A stretch of 58,274 bases of DNA from a virus (IMGVR_UViG_3300030294_000040:1-58274), one strand, 5' to 3'. Counted from the stretch's first letter, positions 1 through 6,107 are shown. The notes: generated from the sequence alone by a model not told the origin. Numbers and translations: made by a program.

Positions 1-127
1 AGAATATAGGAATGCTTATGTTACGAATCTGGGGAGAGACTAGAAATAATGATAAAGCATACACTACACTATACTATATTACACATCCACATATACACAA
101 TGCCATTCCTGAATGCTTCCGTAGAAT
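1..127. repeat. Terminal direct repeat, left copy
   Basis: Bases 1-127 match 58148-58274 exactly. This is probably the overlap left when a circular or circularly permuted phage genome is assembled with a 127-mer. A true 127-bp terminal redundancy is the alternative, but the length equals a common assembler setting. Confidence 0.95.
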
Positions 128-193
128 GCCTAATGCTTCTTCGATCTTCGATCGTCTACATATGCAAAGCAATATGTTCTCTCATTAGGCTAA

Positions 194-230
194 TACATTC
201 TTCGAATGCTTATATTCCTTATACATTCTT
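194..230 (+). repeat. Inverted-pair leader block, + copy
   Basis: The block contains the palindrome CATTCTTCGAATG (196-208) followed by CTTATATTCC. The reverse complement of 57715-57757 carries the same two parts, separated there by about 18 extra bases. The two copies point toward the two divergent gene arms, which suggests a shared regulatory or origin element. Confidence 0.6.
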
Positions 231-297
231 CTCTTACTTCCACATGAGTATTTATGCAGTAAATACGAATGACTACTTTCTTCTATAGAAATAAGTA

Positions 298-326
298 TTG
301 ACAAACCCTATTTCTACCTCTATAAC
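298..326 (+). promoter_or_regulatory. Sigma70-type promoter of the rightward early arm
   Basis: TTGACA at 298-303 is followed by a 17-base spacer and TATAAC at 321-326. The -35 box is perfect, the spacing is ideal and the -10 box is near consensus. Transcription would start near 333 and read into the first early genes. Host RNA polymerase would be expected to use it, since the phage encodes no polymerase of its own in this window. Confidence 0.75.
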
Positions 327-388
327 TTTCAGTTATATTAATTCTCAGGTTTCTATATTATTCTAGGTTTCTATAAGAGATATACTAT

Positions 389-404
389 ATACTCCTAGGA
401 GTAT
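389..404. promoter_or_regulatory. 16-bp perfect palindrome with partial repeats (operator candidate)
   Basis: ATACTCCTAGGAGTAT is a perfect palindrome lying downstream of the predicted start of the early promoter. The half-site AGGAGTATC recurs at about 423-431 within alternating TATA-rich sequence. The layout fits an operator or a structured 5' leader. No matching repressor gene was recognised. Confidence 0.4.
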
Positions 405-628
405 CCTATGTATATAATATAGGAGTATCTTATATTATATAAGAATTAGTATATGTATATACATATTAGCGAAGCATATGTTTATCATATGTAACATATA
501 TGCTATATACTAAATTTATCCCCCTTCTTAACACCTCATTATGAAAATAAATTAGCTCTCTGTGATTTAGAGGGTTGTCCTATGGCTGTCCCCATGATAT
601 GTCATAGAGACATTTATGGAGGAAGAGC

Positions 629-712
629 ATGGCTTGTCTTATCGGGATTTCCATTTTTATCACAGTGTTATGTGTAAGGTGGATTGCCCATCAATGCTTC
701 TGGAGGGGATAA
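629..712 (+). CDS. 27-residue membrane peptide
   Basis: This is a short reading frame with a strong Shine-Dalgarno sequence (GGAGGAAGAGC before ATG). It encodes a mostly hydrophobic peptide, starting MACLIGISIFITVLCVRW and ending in a short polar tail, so it is probably one transmembrane helix. It stops two bases before the next start. A longer overlapping frame from 616 lacks a comparable ribosome site. Function unknown. Confidence 0.45.
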   Translation: MACLIGISIFITVLCVRWIAHQCFWRG

Positions 713-714
713 TC

Positions 715-981
715 ATGGCCATAATCACGCTGCATAATCTCTCGGCAGAGCGCCCTGCCGCTGCTAAGCGACTGGCAAGGCTAATTAATGACCATGAACA
801 GCGGCCTTGGGGGCTGTGCGAGACTTTGCTCAATTGCTGTGGCTTTAGGGCAACGTCAAACGACAGCGGTGATACGCTGTTCGCAAATCCCACAGGGGAT
901 GTGTTACGGTTGAAATACATCTACAACAGTTGCTATATGATTTGCCCAGAGAATTGTACGGATATTGTTGTCGCGGAATAA
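715..981 (+). CDS. Early protein of unknown function, 88 aa
   Basis: The start at 715 was chosen because GGAGGGG lies six bases upstream; the frame stays open further upstream to 616. The first 45 residues are charged and probably helical (AERPAAAKRLARLINDHEQR). The second half is rich in cysteine (about six), so metal binding or a compact fold is possible. It is the first sizeable gene after the early promoter, so an early takeover role is plausible. No family recognised. Confidence 0.65.
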   Translation: MAIITLHNLSAERPAAAKRLARLINDHEQRPWGLCETLLNCCGFRATSNDSGDTLFANPTGDVLRLKYIYNSCYMICPENCTDIVVAE

Positions 982-999
982 TGGAGAGGAAAAATAATC

Positions 1000-1233
1000 A
1001 TGGCAAGAATATCCACCGAGGAAATGGCTAAGAGACGGCGGGATGCCTTTAGCCAGATCGACGTAGAGCAGACTACTGTATATGTCTCTCTTGGTAATCT
1101 TATTGAGCTATGCAGGGACATCGGCGAAATGTCTTATGATTATGCTGTGGCTGCTTATGGCAATGACTTGAATAATGACACTCATAGGGCCCTATGTCTC
1201 GCTTGGACGAGAGCCATTAACCAAAAGGTGTAA
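1000..1233 (+). CDS. Early protein of unknown function, 77 aa
   Basis: A purine-rich site (GGAGAGG) lies ahead of the start. The protein begins MARISTEEMAKRRRD and is predicted largely helical, with a basic N-terminus followed by acidic and mixed helices. It lies in the same short operon as its neighbours, 18 bases after the previous stop. No family recognised. Confidence 0.65.
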   Translation: MARISTEEMAKRRRDAFSQIDVEQTTVYVSLGNLIELCRDIGEMSYDYAVAAYGNDLNNDTHRALCLAWTRAINQKV

Positions 1234-1234
1234 T

Positions 1235-1453
1235 ATGAAAATTCCCCCTGGATTTAGAGGCAGTGTGCTATTTCCCGCCACCCACAGTCTGGAGCGATAC
1301 CTAGAGGACATGAGACAGGCTAATATATATCGTGCCTACTTGTACCGTCGGCGAGACGGTAAATACACTAAGGTCAAGATCAATGCCGACCAGAGCCTTA
1401 AAGAGCCTTTTGCGGTAGCAGATTACAGATGTGGGTGCTGGGCACTCGCCTAA
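1235..1453 (+). CDS. Early protein of unknown function, 72 aa
   Basis: The start at 1235 follows the previous stop by one base and has AAAAGGTG as ribosome site. The middle contains LERYLEDMRQANIYRAY, and a damaged copy of this segment is found after the following terminator (1511-1666). The C-terminal end has CGCW. This is the last gene of the first early operon. Function unknown. Confidence 0.6.
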   Translation: MKIPPGFRGSVLFPATHSLERYLEDMRQANIYRAYLYRRRDGKYTKVKINADQSLKEPFAVADYRCGCWALA

Positions 1454-1474
1454 ACCCTCTCCGCCATGCCTCTC

Positions 1475-1508
1475 AAAGAGCCGTCTCATAGTAGGGATGG
1501 CTCTTTTT
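1475..1508 (+). terminator. Intrinsic terminator ending the first early operon
   Basis: AGAGCC (1477-1482) pairs with GGCTCT (1499-1504), and the right arm runs into a T-tract. It separates the first small operon from the structured-RNA region. Confidence 0.7.
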
Positions 1509-1510
1509 GT

Positions 1511-1666
1511 ATGTACTACCTGGAAAAGCACCTAGAGGACATGAGGCAGGCTCATAAATGCCACTTACCAGGGATGATACCTCTATTTCCCTTTTTAAAG
1601 CTCGACAGAGCGTCGTTAGATCCTTTCGGCTATGGTTGCCTACAAAATCCTCCCCTGCCTTCCTAG
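1511..1666 (+). pseudogene. Partial duplicate of the upstream 72-aa gene
   Basis: The frame reads MYYLEKHLEDMRQAHKC, closely matching LERYLEDMRQANIYRAY in the gene at 1235-1453. The DNA CCTAGAGGACATGAG is identical in both. After this segment the reading diverges into unrelated residues and stops. There is no good ribosome site, and the terminator lies just upstream. It looks like a tandem duplication remnant, not an active gene. Confidence 0.5.
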
Positions 1667-1689
1667 GGCTTCCTAGGAGGAAATAGCCA

Positions 1690-1965
1690 CATTCAATTAT
1701 TTTTCATATTTTATAAAAAAGGGGATTGACCAGGACAATCAAAGGTGAGCATATGGGGGCTACGAAATGAGGGGTTTCCCCCTCCTCCTCCCGAGAGTAG
1801 ACCTCGGAAGTTTTAGTGGACTACCTGACTGATTACGATCTACTCTCTGGGTCTTGGCTAACGCTAAATAAGGCCACATGGTAGAGCTAGTCATCCGCAA
1901 GGACCATAAAAGGTGTTAGGTGCGAACGTCTGCTAAGAAGGGAAACCGAAGCTTTTTCCTTCAAA
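1690..1965 (+). ncRNA. Structured, gene-free segment upstream of the large RNA
   Basis: No protein frame fits. Strong helices are visible: GAGAGTAGA (1793-1801) pairs perfectly with TCTACTCTC (1839-1847), extended by CCC/GGG. GAAGGGAAA (1937-1945) pairs with TTTTCCTTC (1954-1962) with one G-U. GATTG/CAATC flank a short loop near 1724-1740, and CC-GCAA-GG forms a GNRA hairpin near 1899. It may be a separate RNA or the 5' domain of the next one. No promoter of its own was found. Confidence 0.45.
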
Positions 1966-1983
1966 ACACGAAATATTATTCTG

Positions 1984-2012
1984 TTGACAGACCATCGTTA
2001 ATAGTCTAATAT
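1984..2012 (+). promoter_or_regulatory. Consensus sigma70-type promoter for the large structured RNA
   Basis: TTGACA (1984-1989) is followed by exactly 17 bases and then TAATAT (2007-2012). The predicted start is near 2019. No gene starts until 2711, so its product is most likely the non-coding RNA, with read-through into the 70-aa gene possible. Confidence 0.75.
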
Positions 2013-2018
2013 ATACCA

Positions 2019-2690
2019 ATAGTCATAGAGGGGCGGCCTCATGGGAAGCTTCTTGAGACTGGGGCGAAGACAGCGAGTAGACTAGGCTGTTATCTGCCGA
2101 GTGGGTAAAGTAGCAAATGGTTGGTCGGGGGAATGGCTATGGCTTTCCCCAGGAAGACCAGGAAGCGAAATCCCAGCAACAGATTTACAACCAAACTTGA
2201 AACCCTGTCATCAACGGAGGGAAATGGGTCTTTCCCCCTGGAAAGTAGCCTAGCGGAAGACGAAGGGTTATGACTACCACCCTTGCAGCTTAAGCCCTGG
2301 ACATGCTGTACAAAAACCGGGAGGAAGAGACCTTATCTCCAAGCTGGGTTGGAAGCCCGGAAGACGCCAAGAAATTGGCACGTCATGGGATGCTTAGGCT
2401 GTGCGGAACGCATATGCTGTCTTCCTGGCGCAAGGTGACGAGAGAGTATGTATTGCGGTATATCCGCCTTCCCTTTCTTGTCATCTGTCCTCCCTTGGAC
2501 ACCAATCCGTGGATAGCAGCCATAGCCTGCTAAGTGAAACGGATAAGGGTTCGAGGGCGGTGAAAAGGAAATAAAAGCGAAGAGAGATAGAAGCCACGCC
2601 GGCGATGATAAAGCTAATAAGTTTGGCTTCGAAAGTGCTCAAAGGAACTATGTGATTATTACTACCCTGAGTATTTCTCTCTTCACTCTT
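2019..2690 (+). ncRNA. Large structured non-coding RNA, about 670 nt
   Basis: The stretch is more GC-rich than most neighbours and has no credible gene on either strand. Helices seen directly include TGGTC-GGGGGAA (2122-2133) with TTTCCCC (2144-2150) and GACCA (2156-2160). GCCAA-GAAA-TTGGC (2366-2379) is a GNRA hairpin extended by GAC/GTC. TGCG-GAA-CGCA lies at 2402-2412 and GCGG/CCGC at 2455-2467. AAGCTAA pairs with TTGGCTT at 2611-2629. GAAGAGAGA (2579-2587) pairs with TCTCTCTTC (2676-2684), closing the 3' domain. Size, phage location and nearby tRNAs recall the large ornate phage RNAs GOLLD and ROOL. That family assignment is inference. Confidence 0.7.
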
Positions 2691-2710
2691 GTTTCTTGGA
2701 GGTACACACT

Positions 2711-2923
2711 ATGACTGACAATATAGCTGTGCTTGAGGGTTATTCTAAGCAGGTTTGGTGTAACCTTCGGAATGCCCCGGAGGAGGACAACTATAAGTCT
2801 TTTCCTCTTCTTGTCAGGAAAAGTGTGAATGTTTCACAGCCGTTTTGGGCATGGTCACAAGACTATCAAGAAATGTGTTATATAAATCCCACTTTTTATG
2901 TGGTGGAAGACAAAGAATTTTGA
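2711..2923 (+). CDS. Protein of unknown function, 70 aa
   Basis: The start at 2711 was preferred to an upstream in-frame ATG because GGAGG lies at good spacing. The protein is acidic and rich in aromatics (WCNL, FWAWSQDYQEMCY). It directly follows the structured RNA, so it may be co-transcribed with it, and is followed by a terminator hairpin at 2936-2960. No family recognised. Confidence 0.6.
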   Translation: MTDNIAVLEGYSKQVWCNLRNAPEEDNYKSFPLLVRKSVNVSQPFWAWSQDYQEMCYINPTFYVVEDKEF

Positions 2924-2935
2924 TGTTTTAACCTA

Positions 2936-2960
2936 GGGCGCATGTTATTTGTGCCCTTTA
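2936..2960 (+). terminator. Terminator-like hairpin before the GC-rich gene
   Basis: GGGCGCA (2936-2942) pairs with TGTGCCC (2950-2956), with one G-U, and is followed by TTTATT. A second perfect 7-bp hairpin follows at 2961-2979 (TTAAGAC/GTCTTAA) and may be part of the next gene's leader. Confidence 0.5.
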
Positions 2961-3003
2961 TTAAGACATTGGGTCTTAACTTGGTAAACATTGGAGAAAT
3001 AAA

Positions 3004-3696
3004 ATGAAAAATATTGGTGGTATGGAAAAGGTTGTTGCTGCTACGGAAACGGGAAATGCAGCTCAGATTGATTTCCTGGCGAAGATTACGGCAAGGATTG
3101 ACTCCATTGCGGCGTCGGATCGGTTGACGAAGGCCGAGCTTTCGCCCCTTTCCCGTGAAATCCTCGAATACATCGTTCTCAACGCTTCGCCGGATGTGGC
3201 GACGGTCAACCGGCTTCTCTCGGTCCTGTCGGCGGCCAACAAGAAAATGTGCCTCTTGTTCTTCAAAGAGCACATTCCGCACAAGGTGGAAGGTTTCGTT
3301 TTCGGCGGCCGCATGAAGGGCGACAAGCGCCTCGAAGAATACGCCAACAAGGCCAAGGATTTCCTGGCCAATCCCGACAATGATGTCTTCACTTGGTTCA
3401 CGGCCAATGTCAAGATGGAAGTCAAGCCCAAAAGCTTCGAAGAGCGTATCAAGAGCCTTATTCAGAAGGCTCTCGAAGGTGACGACAAGCATCCGGCCAT
3501 CACTCCCGAGGATGTGCTCGCCTCGGTTGTGTCCGGCGGAGTCAGCATCGACACCATGTTCAAGGCCATCGAAAGTCTTGGGAAGACGGCCGCTGCCGAT
3601 GCCACTACCGTTGCTGCTGCCGCCCCGCCGGCCGCGAAGCGTCGCCACCCTGCCGCCAACACCGCCAAGGAACAGGCAGAGGTCAAGGCAGCGTAA
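3004..3696 (+). CDS. GC-rich, probably highly expressed protein of unknown function, 230 aa
   Basis: A GGAGAAATAAA site precedes the start. Codon choice is strikingly GC-rich (GGC, CTC, AAG, GCC) compared with the AT-rich neighbours, which suggests strong selection for expression or recent transfer. The body (residues 20-190) is predicted helical. The last 40 residues are an alanine-, proline- and lysine-rich tail with AAKRRHPAAN, resembling flexible nucleic-acid-binding tails. It is a single-gene unit between terminator hairpins at 2936-2960 and 3721-3748. A weak promoter (TTGATG, 17 bases, TGTTAT) may lie at about 2920-2948. I do not recognise the family. Confidence 0.8.
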   Translation: MKNIGGMEKVVAATETGNAAQIDFLAKITARIDSIAASDRLTKAELSPLSREILEYIVLNASPDVATVNRLLSVLSAANKKMCLLFFKEHIPHKVEGFVFGGRMKGDKRLEEYANKAKDFLANPDNDVFTWFTANVKMEVKPKSFEERIKSLIQKALEGDDKHPAITPEDVLASVVSGGVSIDTMFKAIESLGKTAAADATTVAAAAPPAAKRRHPAANTAKEQAEVKAA

Positions 3697-3720
3697 AGGT
3701 CTAGGCAGTCCTGTAGGGGA

Positions 3721-3748
3721 GGCCGTCCAGCAATGGACGGTCTTCTTT
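3721..3748 (+). terminator. Strong intrinsic terminator
   Basis: CCGTCCA and TGGACGG form a GC-rich stem with a GCAA loop, followed by TCTTCTTTT. It ends the GC-rich gene at 3004-3696. Confidence 0.8.
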
Positions 3749-3773
3749 TGCGTGTATATAACACAACTTCTGT

Positions 3774-3868
3774 GTTTATTTCAGCAAACTTACATAAGAA
3801 GTTTGTTTTAATAAACTTGGATTTAAAGGCTGTACAGACCAGGAAGCTTTTTTGGTATGACCATACCA
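3774..3868 (+). promoter_or_regulatory. Structured leader: nested hairpin plus palindrome
   Basis: GTTTATT (3774-3780) pairs with AATAAAC (3810-3816) and encloses CAAACTT (3785-3791) paired with AAGTTTG (3799-3805). Downstream, TGGTATG-AC-CATACCA (3853-3868) is a 7-bp hairpin. The 170-base gap between the terminator and the start at 3922 has no gene. A TATAAC box at 3757-3762 could be a -10 element, but its -35 (TGGACG) is poor. The leader may control the operon from 3922. Confidence 0.45.
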
Positions 3869-3921
3869 GGGATGCTCTAAGCAAGGCTGTAGAGCCTTCT
3901 AAAGAGCTTATAGGAGGTATT

Positions 3922-4284
3922 ATGCCTATTGATTGGAATAAAAAGCTTCAAACCACTGGAGAAGATCCCGTCACTGTCCTTTTCACCTATGAAAATGGGG
4001 ACAGGCTTATAGGGGCAAAAATGGGGGAGTCAACCGAACGTATTTTTCGTGTTAGTGTTTCAGGCCATATACGGGGAGATGGGGATTTCATAGATGGCAT
4101 TATCCCCATATATAGCATTCTCCCCGTAATCAAAAATGTTCTCCCTCAAAAAATTGAGAGATATGTGTGTGTCTTCAAAGAAGAAGATGGGGAGTGGTTT
4201 ACCGGAAACTACTTATATGAGAGCAAAGATGGCCTTACCAAAAATGCCATTATTGCCAAGGTGACTTTTGAGGTGGATCCCTAA
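3922..4284 (+). CDS. Protein of unknown function, 120 aa
   Basis: The start at 3922 is fixed by AGGAGGT at ideal spacing; the frame is open further upstream but through structured leader. The protein alternates short beta-like segments (VTVLFTYENGDRLIGA, RIFRVSVSGHI), suggesting a small beta-rich fold. Its stop overlaps the next ATG (TAATG), so it is translationally coupled. It resembles the following gene 4450-4833 in overall layout. No family recognised. Confidence 0.65.
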   Translation: MPIDWNKKLQTTGEDPVTVLFTYENGDRLIGAKMGESTERIFRVSVSGHIRGDGDFIDGIIPIYSILPVIKNVLPQKIERYVCVFKEEDGEWFTGNYLYESKDGLTKNAIIAKVTFEVDP

Positions 4285-4466
4285 TGGTCCCTTATCAATC
4301 ATCCTCTGGCCTTTGGTATGCCGAAATGGGCATGTTCACTATTGGTCCTTGTCCTACCAAAGAAGACTTGAAGAGGAAGTGTATTGAATTTTGCGTTAAG
4401 GAATTAATAGAGGAGGAATGCCCCTCTCATTATTACAAGGATGAAAGCTATGGCCGAAAGAATTAA
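4284..4466 (+). CDS. Small protein of unknown function, 60 aa
   Basis: Starts in the TAATG overlap with the previous stop. It contains FTIGPCPTKEDLKRKCIEFC, a short helix-rich segment with cysteines. It overlaps the next gene by 17 bases. The coupling supports it being real. Function unknown. Confidence 0.55.
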   Translation: MVPYQSSSGLWYAEMGMFTIGPCPTKEDLKRKCIEFCVKELIEEECPSHYYKDESYGRKN

Positions 4467-4833
4467 TTGGAGCAAGAAGGTTGTCCTTAAGGCTCTTCCT
4501 AATATTTCTGTCAAACTTCTGCATACTTTTACCAATGGAAACTATCTTTGCTTGAATGTGAAAGGGGATGGAATAGAAAACATCTTCAAGACAGACTCTT
4601 ATGGGGCGCCTGTAAACATTATGCAGGACTATACCATTATGAATGTCCCTGAATTTATCCCCCAAAGTGGCTGGGTGAATGTCTATCGTCTTGATGATGG
4701 TGGGTATTGTGTGGGGGCTATATGGGATACAAAAAGGGAAGCTGTAGAGAATAGTTCAGACGAAGACGATGATATCGCTGATGATAAAAAAGCGGAAGAT
4801 ACAATTCAAATAACTTGGAAGAAAAAGGTGTGA
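4450..4833 (+). CDS. Protein of unknown function with acidic C-terminus, 127 aa
   Basis: The start at 4450 was chosen over 4441 because AAGGA sits at better spacing. The N-terminal 90 residues are beta-like (VKLLHTFTNGNYLCLNVKGD). The C-terminal part holds an acidic stretch, SSDEDDDIADDKKAED. The acidic tail suggests an interaction or DNA-mimic role, but that is inference. Overlaps the upstream 60-aa gene. Confidence 0.6.
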   Translation: MAERINWSKKVVLKALPNISVKLLHTFTNGNYLCLNVKGDGIENIFKTDSYGAPVNIMQDYTIMNVPEFIPQSGWVNVYRLDDGGYCVGAIWDTKREAVENSSDEDDDIADDKKAEDTIQITWKKKV

Positions 4834-4835
4834 AT

Positions 4836-5000
4836 ATGAAAAAGAACAAGCAATTCAACTATATCGTGCATTTCGGCTCTTTCGACAGCTCCATTGTTGA
4901 CAAGACTACAGGGGCAGTATTGGATTTGTCGAAAGACAATGACGATAAGCGCACCACCTTGGCGAATGCCCTTTGCGTGCTTAAAGGCATCAAGGGCTAA
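4836..5000 (+). CDS. Small protein of unknown function, 54 aa
   Basis: AAAAAGGTG precedes the start, which follows the previous stop by two bases. The peptide begins MKKNKQFNYIVHFGSFDSS and is hydrophilic with a basic end. Last gene of the 3922 operon before a leader-type gap. Function unknown. Confidence 0.55.
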   Translation: MKKNKQFNYIVHFGSFDSSIVDKTTGAVLDLSKDNDDKRTTLANALCVLKGIKG

Positions 5001-5064
5001 CAATTCGATAGAATTGTTTCCCTATACGTGTGTAGAAGACGCTAGGAAGCCCAAGGAAGCCTGT

Positions 5065-5143
5065 TAGATATTTTGGTATGGTGATACCCGTCACCGCTCT
5101 AATTGGCTTCTTTAGTCTTCCCATCAAGTTTAAGAGGTATATT
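5065..5143 (+). promoter_or_regulatory. Leader with hairpins and a duplicated 29-nt motif
   Basis: GGTAT/ATACC and GGTGA/TCACC form alternative hairpins near 5075-5095. GGCTTCTTTAGTCTTCCCATCAAGTTTAA (about 5105-5133) recurs with three changes at about 7549-7577, in both cases shortly before a ribosome site. A similar TTTTGGTA start is found at 3850 and 5757. It looks like a repeated cis-acting leader element. Confidence 0.45.
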
Positions 5144-5476
5144 ATGGATCTTAGAACATTAATGGCCCTTCAAAAGTCTATCAAGAAATGGGAAAGGTAC
5201 GCCAAGGCTAAAGACTTTGACGAAATTAGTCTTGGTACAGGTACATGTCCTTTGTGCAGATTGTTTCATTCAAATTCACACTTTGTGCATAATAATCAAA
5301 CGGATTTTCAATGTTGTGTTGGTTGTCCCATTTTTGAAAATGATAATTCACATTATCAGTGCCATGGCACGCCATATGAAGCCGCTGAATGGGCGGAGTC
5401 TTATGATATGATCGCCTTTAGAAAATCCGCCAAACAAGAAGCAGAGTTTCTTCAATCTCTTCTCCCAAAAGACTGA
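5144..5476 (+). CDS. Cysteine-rich (zinc-binding-like) protein, 110 aa
   Basis: AGAGGT precedes the start at 5144; an in-frame upstream start at 5078 lies inside the leader motif. The protein carries CPLC near residue 35, then CCVGCPIF and QCHGTPYEAAEWAES. This cysteine pattern with a GTPY segment is familiar from small phage proteins of unknown role. Zinc binding is inferred from the CxxC pairs. It stands alone between a structured leader and a structured non-coding stretch. Confidence 0.65.
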   Translation: MDLRTLMALQKSIKKWERYAKAKDFDEISLGTGTCPLCRLFHSNSHFVHNNQTDFQCCVGCPIFENDNSHYQCHGTPYEAAEWAESYDMIAFRKSAKQEAEFLQSLLPKD

Positions 5477-5489
5477 GAGGGATAACAGA

Positions 5490-5770
5490 TAGTCTCTCAT
5501 TAGGGGCTATCAATTATCCCCCTTATGCGTCCCGACTCGGGGTAGTAAGGTGAGGATTTAAACTGATCAGCTAGGGAGAACATATAGTGCTTCCATTTAC
5601 GTAGTAATATGGTCATGGGATCGAGCCGGTTCCCTTTGAAGGCAATAGGTCGCATTCCCTGATGAGCCTGAGTGCTCGAATGCTTTATAGTGATAGCTTC
5701 TCTAATGAGGAGACTAGCGAATGTATTTTAAACTACATCCTCCGTAGCTTTTTTCATATTTTGGTAAGGT
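5490..5770 (+). ncRNA. Second structured, gene-free segment
   Basis: About 280 bases without a gene, rich in helices. GCATTC (5652-5657) pairs with GAATGC (5678-5683) around GAGC/GCTC (5664-5677). CTTCTC-TAAT-GAGGAG (5697-5712) is a 6-bp hairpin. Near the 3' end, TTTTGGTAAGGTGAAA (about 5757) echoes the leader at 5070. No sigma70 promoter was found. It may be a small structured RNA or a long leader. It does not fit a tRNA. Confidence 0.4.
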
Positions 5771-5811
5771 GAAATTCCTGCCCTTTTATTATAGCGCTTG
5801 TAGGCGAACGT

Positions 5812-5850
5812 AAGGACTAGCTTCTTTCTTATAAGGGGCTAGTCCTTTTC
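5812..5850 (+). terminator. Intrinsic terminator after the structured segment
   Basis: AAGGACTAGC (5812-5821) pairs perfectly with GCTAGTCCTT (5838-5847), followed by TTTC. The 16-base loop is long, but the 10-bp stem and T-tract are convincing. Confidence 0.65.
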
Positions 5851-5866
5851 TTATGGGAGAAGAGCT

Positions 5867-5941
5867 GTGTTTATTGGATCTTTGTTTATACTTGGTGTAA
5901 TTGTTTATGTTCTCGTTGTCTCTCGCAAGAAAGGAGAATGA
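5867..5941 (+). CDS. 24-residue membrane peptide (GTG start)
   Basis: GGGAGAAGA precedes the GTG. The peptide (VFIGSLFILGVIVYVLVV then SRKKGE) is one hydrophobic helix with a basic end. It is one of three tightly packed mini-genes, with the next start two bases after its stop. Function unknown. Confidence 0.4.
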   Translation: MFIGSLFILGVIVYVLVVSRKKGE

Positions 5942-5942
5942 T

Positions 5943-6008
5943 ATGACATTAATATCTCTTATAACTGTTGGCATTTTCCTTATGATCTTGTTTGGAGATT
6001 TGCAATGA
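5943..6008 (+). CDS. 21-residue membrane peptide
   Basis: AAGGAG lies seven bases before ATG. The peptide MTLISLITVGIFLMILFGDL is almost entirely hydrophobic. Its stop overlaps the start of the next mini-gene by four bases. Function unknown. Confidence 0.4.
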   Translation: MTLISLITVGIFLMILFGDLQ

Positions 6009-6106
6009 TAGAACCTAACAGTTTTCTTATAGGGGCTGTAGTAGGGGAATGGCTCATGGTTTTTGGTATAGTTATTCTTTATCATATTGATAATAAATTG
6101 AAATAA
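6005..6106 (+). CDS. 33-residue membrane peptide
   Basis: The start overlaps the previous stop (ATGATAG context). It encodes one predicted transmembrane helix (FLIGAVVGEWLMVFGIVILY) with a charged tail. It lies immediately upstream of the tRNA-Thr leader. The overlapping arrangement supports a real mini-operon. Function unknown. Confidence 0.4.
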   Translation: MIEPNSFLIGAVVGEWLMVFGIVILYHIDNKLK

Positions 6107-6107
6107 T

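Larger units (their letters stand above)
1..297. other. Control region, right half: AT-rich, with GAATGCTT repeats
   Basis: No convincing gene is seen here. The octamer GAATGCTT occurs at 10-17, 111-118 and 204-211, with a degenerate copy at 132-138 and a reverse-strand copy near 57721. A block at 194-230 is shared, in inverted orientation, with 57715-57757. Together with 57659-58147 this is the only large divergent intergenic region, so it is the best place for early promoters and possibly a replication origin. The origin role is inference. Confidence 0.6.

Noticed and set aside
49-288. 79-codon open frame in the control region
   Set aside because: It lacks a ribosome site, is made of repeated AT-rich motifs, overlaps the terminal repeat and lies mostly upstream of the predicted early promoter. 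Treated as non-coding.
2355-2395. Group II intron domain V
   Set aside because: The GAAA hairpin with an AC bulge looks similar, but the lower helix needed for the catalytic triad does not pair, and no other group II features or reverse transcriptase are seen.
2303-2533. 76-codon open frame inside the structured RNA
   Set aside because: No ribosome site, and its bases are committed to strong RNA helices (2366-2379, 2402-2412, 2455-2467). Likely chance.
3380-3884. Alternative-frame open frames over the GC-rich gene (both strands)
   Set aside because: They arise from the low stop frequency of GC-rich codons. The terminators, ribosome site and composition support only the 230-aa frame.
5652-5683. 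Hammerhead ribozyme (CTGATGAG followed by CGAA)
   Set aside because: In the best pairing, GAGC/GCTC consumes the G8 and A9 positions that must stay unpaired, and the expected stem II does not form. Only a simple hairpin is supported.
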